From: Ceratotherium simum simum
Taxonomy: Eukaryota; Chordata; Mammalia; Perissodactyla; Rhinocerotidae
Direction: 5' to 3'
DNA length: 64,000 nt
NCBI RefSeq assembly: GCF_000283155.1
Contig: NW_004454283.1
Location: 1,348,785-1,412,784 of the forward strand
Shown: one piece after another, positions 55,490 through 64,000 of the stretch
Numbering within the stretch: position 1 is the stretch's first letter
Layout: each line of letters begins with the position of its first letter
The notes under the pieces: model-generated
What the model was told of the DNA's origin: nothing
The model's database searches: none
What the model saw: only the letters and a program-made list of their open reading frames with translations
Position numbers and translations under genes: made by a program

Positions 55490-56270
55490 AGTGACTTATA
55501 GGAGCATTTGATTAGGTCTAGAAGAGGGGATATTTGGGCTGAGATCTATAGGATTAGTAGACGTGAACCAGGTTGGGAGAGGCAGGGAGGGGAGGAAGGG
55601 GAGGGATGAGCCGGTGCCTAGGCTCGAGGTAGAAGGGAGCCCGGCCATTCCAGGAATGCAGAGGAGGCAGGGGCCGGGCTGAGGGAGGCATGTGAGATGA
55701 GGTGCGGAGACCATGCAGCTTCTGGTCTTGTTCTAAGGGCGATGGAAAACCATGGAAGGGTTCCAGGCAGAGGGAGATGCTGTGATGAAAGGTCAGCCTG
55801 GCCACGAAATGGAGAGCAAACGGCAGGCGCCCAGATGAAATCCGGAGGGGCACGGCTCCCGCAGTCCCCTGTCTCATCAGACGAGGCCAGTAGGCGGTGG
55901 AGAAGGGAACGTCCCAGCGTGAGAGAGAAACTGACAAGGAAAGAAGCCAAGTTGTGATGGTCTGCACACGCCTTGGATGGGAAGGAGACCGCAAAGTGGT
56001 AGTGCCCTTCTTAAGACAGAAGATGTACCAGGAACCTCTCTGAGCGGGAGCATCATGAGCTGGGTTTGCACACGGTGGGTTAAAGGACATTTGAAACAAC
56101 CAAGTGTGAGAATGTCCAGTGGCAATTTTGGGTCTGGAGCTCAGAGAAGAGGTGGAGGCTGGAGATCTGTGCGTGAGACACACGTCATTGGCGTTTAAAG
56201 CTATGGGTATGAAAACGATGGTCCCAGACGGGAGCATAGAGACACGCCAGGACACGGGATGGGAACCACA
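55490..56270 (+). repeat. Mid-repetitive mammalian repeat (L2-like family)
   Basis: GGCGATGGAAAACCATGGAAGGGTTCCAGGCAGAGGGAGATGCTGTGATG, CCAAGTGTGAGAATGTCCAGTGG and GGTCTGGAGCTCAGAGAAGAGG...TTTAAAGCTATGGG are ordered family landmarks. The 259-codon antisense frame (55554-56333) lies almost wholly within it. Confidence 0.65.
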
Positions 56271-57356
56271 ATGTTGTTTAGAAAATCTCCTAAAATTAGT
56301 GTATAAATACTGCAATTCCACTAAGACTCCCAATGTTATTTTTTGTTTCTTTTCTCTTTTTTAAAAATTAACTTTATTGAGGTATAATTTACACACAATA
56401 AAACACATCCATTTTAAACGCATACACTTGGGTAACCACCAGCACAATTAAGATATGGAACATTTTCATCACCTCAGAAAGTTCCCTCAGGCTCCTTTGC
56501 AGTTAATCCGTTAATCCCCCCACCTGCCCCAGGCAACTGCTGATCCACTTTCTATCACTACAGATTATTTTTGCCTCTTCTGGAATATCATATAAATGGC
56601 ATCATACAGTATGTGCTCTTTTATGTCTGGTTTCTTTTGCTCACAATAATGTTGTTGTGGTTCATCCATGTTGTAGGATGTATGGGTAATCCATTCCTTG
56701 TTATTGCTGCGTATGCTCCATCACACGGGTATACCACGTGTCTATCCACTCACTAACCAATGGACATGTGAGTTGTTTCCAGTTTGGGGATATTATGAAT
56801 AAAGCTGCTGTGAACATTCATGTGCAAGTCTTTGGGTGGACATATGTTTTCATTTTACTTGGGTAAATACCTAGAAGTAGAATTTCTGTGCTAAATATCA
56901 AGTGTTTGTTTAACTTTATAAAAACTATCAAACTGTTTTCTAAAGTAGTAGTACCATTTTACGTTCCCTCCAGCAGTGTATGAGGGTTCCAGTTGTTCCA
57001 CATCTTTGCCAACACTTTGTATTATCCGTCTTTTTAATTTTAGCTGTTTTAGCGTCTGTGGAGTGGCGTCTCATTGTAGCTCTAATTTGCATTTCCTTGA
57101 TGACTAATGAAGTGCTTATTTTTTTAAAAAGTAAATATTTTTACTTCAGAATAATTTAACCCTACAGAAAAGTTGTGAAAGTGATACAGTGTTCCCATAC
57201 ACTTCACACTCAGTTTCCCCTGTTATTAACATCTTTTATTAGCATGGCACATTTGTCACAATTAATGGACCAATATTGATACATTATTATTAACTAAAGC
57301 CCATATTTGATTCAAATTTCCTTAGTTTTTACCTTATGTACCTTTTTTTAATATTT

Positions 57357-57609
57357 TCTTTTTTTTTTTTTGAGGAAGACTGGCCCTGAGCTAACATCTG
57401 TTGCCAATCTTCCTCCTTTTTCTCCCTAGAGCCCCAGTAGATAGTTGTATGTCATAGTTGTACATCCTTCTAGTTGCTCTATGTGGGACACCGCCTCAGC
57501 ACAGCTTGACAAGTGGTGCGTAGGTCCACACCCAGGATCCAAACCGGCGAACCCCGGGCCACCGAAGTGGAGCTCAAGAACTTAACCGCTATGCCACCGG
57601 GCCGGCCCC
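57357..57609 (-). mobile_element. ERE SINE
   Basis: Reverse ERE with head GGGCCGGCCCC ending at 57609, CCCCAGTAGATAGTTGTATGTCATAG middle and T-rich tail at 57357-57371. The flanks ACCTTATGTACC and ACCTTACGTCC form a slightly diverged TSD. Confidence 0.95.
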
Positions 57610-58624
57610 GACCTTACGTCCTTTTTTAATTCAAGAATCGCATCCATGATACACATTGCAGTTAGTCACGGCTCCACTTGGCCATGGCAGTCTCTCACAC
57701 CTTCTCTGTTTTTGATGGCTTTGACAATTTTGTGGCGTGCTGGTCAAGTATATTGAAGGATGTCCTCTGTGGGAATTTGTCTAATGTTTTTCTCACGATT
57801 AGACTGGGATTATGTATTACTGGGAGGAAGACCACAGAGGTAAAGTGCCATTCTCATCACGTCACACCAAGGTACGTACCGTCAACGTGGCTTGGTGGTG
57901 TTGACCTTGCCCACCCGGCTGAGGGCGTTTGTCAGGTTTCTCCACGTGAAGTTGCTCTTTTCCCTTTTCACACTCTCTTCTTTGCAAGGAGGTCACTGTG
58001 CACAGCCTACGCTTAAGGAGAGGAGAGCTGTACTTCATTTCCTTGGGGCAGGGAAGTGTCTACATAAATTACTTGAAATTCCTCTGTATGGATGATTTGT
58101 CTATTCTCCCTCATGTATTGTTTATTCAATCATTTATTTATAGTGGTATGGACTCATGGATATTTGTTTTATACTTTGGGTTATACTCCAATACTACGGC
58201 AATTATTTTGTTACTCAAAGGCTCCAGCTCTGGCCATCGGGAGCTCTCGGAGTCAGCTCCTGTGTCCTTCTGACGTGCACCCTCATCATTGTGGCCTCGT
58301 GTTTTGTTTCTGAGCGCCTCCTTACTTTCTTGCGCCACAAGATGTTCCATGCTCCTCTTGTGTATTCCCCGTCCTTATTGGGTTTTTATGTGCCTACTGA
58401 CCATACCTATAAATACTTTTGTGAAGTATCTCTTCAAAAATTTTACCCTTTTATTTTTGAGTTGACGTTCTATTACTGAGTTACAAGAGTTCATTGTATA
58501 TTATGGATGCAAGTCCTCTGGTGGATATATGTATTGTGAATATATTCTCCCAGTCTGTGGCTTGCAGTCTATTTCTTAACAGTATCTACCAAAGAACAGA
58601 ATATTTTAATTTTAATGAAGCCCA

Positions 58625-58895
58625 ATGTCTCAGATTGAGATTCTGGGAAGCCGGATCAGAGATGGAAATTTGAGTGCAGTAGGTTTATGAGGGGTGCCTT
58701 TTAGGGGTGTGAGAAGGAAGGAGGCAGGACCGGGCAGTCTCAATGTTATGCCTCTGCTGACTTGTAAAACCCCACAACTGTCTGTGGGGGCTGAGAGCTG
58801 TCTGCCAGTGACAGTTCTAGCAGGTGGGGTCATAAATCCTTTATTTCCGAAGAAGAGTCTGGGTGGCAAATCACAGTGCCCACCACATAAAATTT
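58625..58895. repeat. Unidentified insertion within L1
   Basis: L1 sequence stops near GAAGCCCAATGTCTC and resumes near TTTGTCAATATTTTCTTG. The ~270 bp between (AGTAGGTTTATGAGGGGTGCC, CCGAAGAAGAGTCTGGG) is not L1 and I do not recognise it. Confidence 0.5.
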
Positions 58896-59309
58896 GTCAA
58901 TATTTTCTTGTATGACTTAGGTTTTTTGTGTCCCATCTGAGAAATTTTTGCCTACTCCAAGGTCATGAAGAATTTTTCCTGTATTTTCTTCTAGCAGTTT
59001 TATAGTTTTAGCTTTTGTCTTTAGGTCAATGGCCCATTTGTGTTCATGTTTGTGTAACATGTGAGATAAAGGTTAAGTTTTGTATTTTTACATATGACTA
59101 TCCAGTTTGTTCCAACACCATTTGTTGAAATCAATGCTGTTTGTTTTTTCTTTCATGAAACTAGATGAAATGGTTTTAAATTTTATATGGAATATTAAGA
59201 TCAGGAAAAAAAGCCATTAAAAAGAACAATAGTGAGTTAAACCTTTCCCACCCCTCAAAATACTATGGTATTGGCAAAGGAACAAGCGAATTAGTGGATG
59301 AAAATCGAT

Positions 59310-59548
59310 GAGAAAAACATAAGAGCTAACGACGATAACTAACATTACTGAGAGCCTGCCACGCACTGGCGTAGCTCTCAGGACTTCTCATGTTTTCACA
59401 CGTAGGTGCTATTGTAGGTCTCATTCTACACGTGAAGAAACTGAGGCACAGGACAGTTAAGTAGCTTGTCTACTGGGGGTAGACCAGGATTCGAACCTGA
59501 CTCTCTGTTCAAGAGCCTGAGGTCTTAACCTCTCCACTGTATTGCTGA
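59310..59548 (-). repeat. MIR SINE, nearly full length
   Basis: AGCTAACGACGATAACTAACATTACTGAGAGCCTGCCACGCACTGG, GAAGAAACTGAGGCACAGGACAGTTAAG and CAGGATTCGAACCTGACTC...GTCTTAACCTCTCC cover most of a reverse MIR. Confidence 0.9.
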
Positions 59549-59604
59549 CATCATAAGGGAAATTAATATCAGACCAAGATCATATTTTGATTCAGTTGGA
59601 AAAC

Positions 59605-60185
59605 GTGCATGTTAGTTTCTGTTGCTGCTGTAACAAATTACTACCACTTAGCGACTTAACACAAATTTATTGTCTTTGTACTGTTGTGAAATTTTATTTT
59701 ATATGCTCACTCACCCTCTACAAATCTGCCCACTCGGGGCTGTGGTGCCTGTGTATCTTTGCCTATCTGTCTGCTCTCCAGCTGGTGGAATTACCTTTTC
59801 TATCCTGCTACTTCTCAGCATCTTTGAAATTTGACCTGTTGGTGCTTCATTCCAGTTTTTTTAGTTCTGTAATTTGGTGATTGTATTTAACTATATGAGT
59901 TCTGTTGTGATGTTTACTGTGTTGTAAAGCACTCGATCATTGATGGGTGCTCTATAAATCGATAAATGATGAAAAAAAGTACCGGAGGTCAGAAGTCCAA
60001 AGTAGGTCCCACTGGGCTAAAGTCAAGGTGTCAGGGCTGGTTCCTTCCGGAGGCTCCAGGGGAGAATCTGGTTCCTCGCCTTTTCCAGCTGCTAGAGGCC
60101 GCCTGCTTTCTGTGGCTCATGGCCACTCTCTCTACCTTCAAAGCCAGCAGCGTAGCAAAAATACTCTCAGAGTCCCCAGTGCTGA
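59605..60185 (+). repeat. MLT1/MER-type LTR, split by an insertion
   Basis: GCATGTTAGTTTCTGTTGCTGCTGTAACAAATTACTACCAC (59609-59650) continues after the insertion as CCGGAGGTCAGAAGTCCAAAG, CTTCCGGAGGCTCCAGGGGAGAATC and CTTCAAAGCCAGCAGCG. Confidence 0.8.
59682..59978 (+). pseudogene. Possible 5'-truncated retrocopy (3' UTR-like) inside an LTR
   Basis: A 297 bp block with an A7 end interrupts the LTR and is flanked by GTAC (59678-59681 and 59979-59982). Removing it restores the LTR. TGTTGTAAAGCACTCGATCATTGATGGGTGCTCTATAAATCGATAAATGATG near its end reads like an mRNA 3' end, with GATAAA as a weak poly(A) signal. The parent gene is not recognised. Confidence 0.45.
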
Positions 60186-60309
60186 TTACCTGGGGAGAGG
60201 GTGAAATGAAGAGGCATTGGAGGTACGTGTCTTTCATAGGTTGTATTAAACACATTTTCTTCTCCAGTTTTTGAGAAATAATTTCATAAGAAGTTTTTCT
60301 TCTTCTGTT

Positions 60310-60565
60310 AATTTTTATGTGCCATTTTAAGGAAAATTGTGAATTATGAAAAATTTCAGATATATCTACAGAAAAGTCAGTGGAAGAGTACGACAACTCC
60401 GCCGTGTACCCGGACCCGGCTTCTACAGTTACCGACACGCGGCCAGCCTCTACCCACTCCATCTCTACCCCCCACCCCCTCAAGACTGGGTTATTTTGAA
60501 GTAAATCCCAGGCACGATGCCATTTAAACCATAAATATTTCATTATGTATCTCTAAAAGGTAAGG
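60310..60565 (+). repeat. Old L1 3' piece
   Basis: TGAAAAATTTCAGATATATC, CCGTGTACCCGGACCCGGCTTC and GGTTATTTTGAAGTAAATCCCAGGCACGATGCCATTTAA are a well-known L1ME-associated series. The same series recurs at 62.1 kb. Confidence 0.75.
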
Positions 60566-61125
60566 GCTCTTTTATAAAACATAACCATGATGAGGATGTC
60601 TAAATAAAAGAAAAGAAATGAAGAAAATTGTTAAGAGAATGGGATGGAATATACAAGAGACATGAAATAAGTAGAATCTGAGATTGAGGTGAGTGTGTGT
60701 GTTTGTCACTGGAGTCGTCATCTAGTGGTTTCTATTTTCTCTGCCATGTAGCAGGAGAAAGCATTGCTGAAACTGAGGGAAGTGGTGGGAAAGAAATATC
60801 CTAGTCAGGGTAACTAGCACGAGCTGCCACAGCAGAGGCCCCTCCCCAAATCCCAGTGGTTTTATCCAGTCAAGGTTTACTTCTCATGTGAAGGTCAACG
60901 GGAGTTGGGTGGCCTTCCCGCCTGAGAAACGTATGGCCTCCACGTCTCTCCCACTCCCATTGCATTGGCCAAATCCAGTGCTGTGGAGGAGTACGTGGAT
61001 GCTGGGTGTGGACCAACTTTCTATCCCACAAGAGGTTTGCACTGGAAGATTATTCTGGAACTTTTAGCCCCTTCAATAACACACACACACTTTTTTTTTT
61101 TTAAGGCAAACATATCCATCATTTG
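60566..61125. other. Unassigned sequence; repeat-like at about 60800-61020
   Basis: TCCTAGTCAGGGTAACTAGC and CCCAGTGGTTTTATCCAGTCAAGG look like a dispersed repeat I cannot name. An (AC)n/T11 tract lies at 61080-61103. Confidence 0.4.
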
Positions 61126-61129
61126 AGGG

Positions 61130-61345
61130 GGTGCTATATGGTAGGGGTTAACTGTGCAGACCTTAGAGTGGTTATGCTTGGGTTGCAATTCCAACCCTAC
61201 CACTCCTTGTATATGATCTTGGGCAAGACATCTAAATACTCTAAGCCTTAATTTGTCCATCTGCACAATAGAGGTTAGTAATGGTATCCACGCTACAGAG
61301 ATTTTTCTGAGGATAACTTGAAATAATGGAACAATAATGGATAAT
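61130..61345 (+). repeat. MIR SINE
   Basis: TAGGGGTTAACTGTGCAGACC, CCACTCCTTGTATATGATCTTGGGCAAG and CTCTAAGCCTTAATTTGTCCATCTGCACAATAG match plus-strand MIR. Confidence 0.85.
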
Positions 61346-62125
61346 ATTGTTTGTAGGCAAAGGATATTAATTATTATTCTTATTAGCATATTCAAGTGAT
61401 ATTGTCTATCTAAGAAACCCAAGGATAAGAAAATTAAGAAAAGTCCTTAGTTACAAATTTAAACGCAAGAAACTAAATTATTTTCTGTATACCATTAATA
61501 ACCAACAACACGGCAGAATGAGCCAGTGTGGACACTGCCCCTCATACACATACACACAGAATAGAAATGTTGGAAAATGTACAAATTTGGAGGTGAACTT
61601 GAAAGACAAAGAAGGAATCTTTGTGTGTCATTAACAAAATAACTGAGGTCATGGTGGCTCTCAGATGTATTGGCTCAGAAATAAATCTCAGAGGCAGAGG
61701 TAGAGGTTTTAATGTTCTCTCTCTGGAATGGGGACTTGCCCTTGCACCCCCACACTTGACAGCCAGGAGTAAGACTTCAGTTAAAACCTGGGATCCTGGA
61801 AAAACTGCCCTTCAGTGAAAGGGGAACTAAAATGAATCTGTCCAGCGGCCCAGAGAAGCAACAAAGAAGCTTAGGTCAACTTAGGCTCTGGGCAAAAAAA
61901 TTGTATAAAGGTCCCAATTTATACTAAGCACATGTTGCAGAAATCCTAAGGACAAGATACCAATTTTTAAAAATCTTATCCAGTACCCATGAAATTAATG
62001 AGGTTAACTAGCTGAAGAAAACAAAAATTTTCTCTTAGCAATACTTCCACAACACAGAATGTGGGAATCCCCAAAAGAAACAGAAGATCTTTGGTCAAGA
62101 TGAGCCCATAAGTGAAAACTACAAA
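61346..62125. other. Mostly unassigned; L1-like trace at about 61400-61510
   Basis: CAAGAAACTAAATTATTTTCTGTATACCATTAATAACC resembles L1 ORF2. Nothing else recognised. Confidence 0.4.
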
Positions 62126-62129
62126 TCAC

Positions 62130-62300
62130 AAAATCAGTCTTGCTTCGCCTACACCCACACTCACTTCCTCAACACTTGATTCTTTTGAAGCAAACCCTAG
62201 GCATCATGCCATTTCAATCATACATATTTCAATATATGTCTCGAAAAGATAAGGATTCCTATCTAAAACATAGTGAAGTGAGTCTCCGAGTGGGAGAGTC
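62130..62300 (+). repeat. Old L1 3' piece
   Basis: TTCTTTTGAAGCAAACCCTAGGCATCATGCCATTTCAATCATACATATTTC repeats the series at 60.3 kb. Confidence 0.75.
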
Positions 62301-62329
62301 AGCTGAAAAAAACATAGGAAGGACTAGCA

Positions 62330-63235
62330 TATCAAGAAATTGAAATAACAAATCAGTCTGAAGTATAAAGTAAATATGGTTAAAATTATTAATGAGATGA
62401 AATAAAGAATAGAAAGCATAAGCAAAAACAGGGAAATATGAAAGCAAACAAAAACATGTAGATTTAAAAATGAAGCAAATGCAACTTCTAGAAAGAAGTC
62501 GAGTCATTGAAATTTAAAATTAAGTGAATGTGACATACTTTAAAGGTAAAGAATTCAAACATACTGCAGATGGAGAGGAGAAGAGATGGAAAACATGAGA
62601 GGGAGGTGCAGAGACATGGAGGGGGGGCAGAAAGGATCAACATACACCTAAGAGGAGGGAGAAGAGGCAATACGCACAGAGAGCATAACTGAAACTTCTC
62701 TGGAATGGAGGTAAGACTTGAATGCTCAGAGGGAAGAATCGGAAATTACAAGCAGGATAAACAAAATAAATTTACACCCAAACATTATGTGAGTGAAACC
62801 ACCAAGAACAAAAGGCAAAGAGAAAAAGCATAAAAGCAACCAGACCAAAAAAGAGGAAACATATTATCTAAAAACTGCTAATAGACTGACAAAGACTTCT
62901 TGTTGGCAGCAGTGGAGAAAAGAAGGCAACGTAATAACACCTTCAGAGTGCTGAGAGAAGATAACGTCAGCTCAGATTTCTGGATCCAACCAAACCATCA
63001 GGAGAGAAGCTAAAATAAAGAATTTTTAAGAAAAAAAATGCAGAGAATTTATAGCTACATCCAGACTCTTGCTAAAAGAAGTTTTAAAGGATGCTCTCAT
63101 TAAAAAAAAGGAATTCCAAAGGAAGGCGTGAGATACAAGAAGCAATGATGAATAAATAATTGATGAACATATGAAAAATCCAAGTAAGCCTTCGGTACAA
63201 AAAAATAAATAGTGACTGGAGCGGGGGCACTGACG
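62330..63235 (+). repeat. L1/HAL1-like sequence
   Basis: CATTATGTGAGTGAAACCACCAAGAAC, TTGTTGGCAGCAGTGGAG, CTTCAGAGTGCTGAGAGAAG and CTTGCTAAAAGAAGTTTTAAAGGATGCTC form the L1/HAL1 linker series also seen, reversed, at 7.3-7.9 kb. Confidence 0.7.
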
Positions 63236-63297
63236 AATCAGATGGAATTAAACTAATAAGCACAACGACGTGGCAGTTTGAGGGGTGGAAGGCGCGA

Positions 63298-63475
63298 AAG
63301 CAGTGGTCCTGAAACTTCGCTGCGCATTCGAGTCACTTGAGAAGCATTTAAAACTCCTGGTGCCCAGGCTGCGTTCCACACCGACAGAATCAGCACCTCT
63401 GGGCGTGCGACCCAGGAGACCATCTTTTGTCACTTCTCAGGAGATGCGGTGCGCAGCCAGGTATAAGAACCAGTT
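63298..63475 (+). repeat. MER5-type element, copy 1
   Basis: CAGTGGTCCTGAAACTTCGCTGCGCATTCGAGTCACTTGAGAAGC, then AGAATCAGCACCTCTGGG, matches MER5A from its terminus. Confidence 0.88.
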
Positions 63476-63477
63476 GT

Positions 63478-63612
63478 CTGTGTTGGCGCTGGTCCTCGAC
63501 CTTGGCTGTCCTTGAAATCACCCCAAGAGTTTTTAGAAACACTGATGCCTGGGTCTCACCCCGGAGATCTGGTGGAGCACGGCAGTGGAAAACCCTCACA
63601 GGAAGACTCAAG
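63478..63612 (+). repeat. MER5-type element, copy 2
   Basis: GGTCCTCGACCTTGGCTGTCCTTGAAATCACC, AACACTGATGCCTGGGTCTCACC and GAGATCTGGTGGAGC form a second MER5-like copy directly after the first. Confidence 0.75.
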
Positions 63613-64000
63613 CCTCACTTCCTATGGTAGATGTCTTCACAAAAATAATGAGCCCCAGGACAATCAAGACACGGGAGACTGGGTGATTCCCTAACCATTC
63701 ATATTCAAATCTATCACTTCCACAGCCCGCAGTGCCAATGCATTCGAGTTGTTGCTGTGACACTGGGTTCTGTGTAATGTTACAGGCATCGTGAAGGGCT
63801 GCTGAGCAGTACTTTGGTCTGCCACCAACCAAGAAAATGATAAGGACTTGGAGAAAACAAGAGCAGCTTTCAGCTGCTAGATGTGGCAAACACAATAATT
63901 ATATATTTTCCCTAGAAAAACACTTTAATATACTTTCAATACACATATATAAAGAGTACTTAAATGTTTTTCTCCCAATTTTTTTCCTTGTAAAATTGGC
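63613..64000. other. Intergenic sequence, nothing recognised
   Basis: No supported feature. Confidence 0.4.

Larger units (their letters stand above)
56360..59220 (-). repeat. Old L1 3' half (L1M/L1ME-like), interrupted by two insertions
   Basis: AACTTTATTGAGGTATAATTTACACACAATAAAAC, TTTGCATTTCCTTGATGACTAATGAAG, GTTGTGAAAGTGATACAGTGTTCCCATACAC, TTATGGATGCAAGTCCTCTGG and TCCAACACCATTTGTTGAAA are ordered landmarks. It is broken by an ERE (57357-57609) and another insertion (about 58625-58895). Confidence 0.85.

Noticed and set aside
55554..56333. 259-codon minus-strand open frame
   Set aside because: Lies almost entirely in an interspersed repeat (antisense), with no recognisable domain.

Overview
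The window is eukaryotic nuclear DNA from a perissodactyl mammal, most probably an equid. The strongest sign is twelve copies of the tRNA-derived ERE SINE. Each carries the CCGGCCC-type 5' end, a tRNA-like B box (GGTTCGGATCC), and a 3' body containing GTTAGCTCAGGGC and CTTCCTCA; several have clear target-site duplications (TSDs). The rest is typical mammalian interspersed sequence: LINE-1 of several ages, MIR, L2-like sequence, MER5, MLT1/MST-type LTRs and other LTRs. No operon, CRISPR array, rRNA gene or functional tRNA gene is visible. Four N runs mark assembly gaps, two of them exactly 100 N.

Only one protein-coding gene can be supported. It lies on the minus strand with coding exons at 54462-54411 and 49532-48931. 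Joined at matching phase across a 4.9 kb GT-AG intron, they give an uninterrupted 217-residue protein. It resembles PRR20 (proline-rich protein 20), recognised from memory by its N-terminal MEEQRPPKRLR, a central PSKPFAYVKP block, an arginine-rich core and a C-terminal GTYVCGVPAF. Its intron holds MIR, L2-like and old L1/HAL1 sequence plus one young ERE insertion.

Layout: 0-3.7 kb is GC-rich, gene-free DNA with MIR, L2 and MER5 fragments. 3.7-13.3 kb is dominated by minus-strand L1, including a nearly complete 5' half (10641-5776) with tandem ~350 bp 5' UTR monomers, decayed ORF1 and the start of ORF2. 13.7-14.9 kb is an old LTR split by a younger solo LTR with a 4 bp TSD. 14.95-17 kb is plus-strand L1 ORF2 carrying a nested L1 3' end and two EREs. 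17-33.6 kb is mostly GC-rich sequence with L2, MIR, EREs, a solo LTR (27.8-28.5 kb), an MLT1 LTR, a gap in a CT-rich tandem tract and a 42 bp minisatellite. 33.6-39.2 kb is plus-strand L1 with a probable false duplication around the 34.8 kb gap. 39.2-48.9 kb holds a 31 bp minisatellite, a perfect 17 bp hairpin, L1 3' ends and a CpG-dense patch at 45 kb. 48.9-54.5 kb is the PRR20-like gene. 54.5-64 kb returns to repeats: L2-like, minus-strand L1, a MIR, an MLT-type LTR split by a possible retrocopy, L1/HAL1-like sequence and two adjacent MER5 elements.

Repeat family names are from memory of consensus sequences, not a RepeatMasker run. Family level (ERE, L1, MIR, MER5, MLT1) is usually safe; subfamily is not claimed. 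Boundaries are within about 20-50 bases unless a TSD is quoted.
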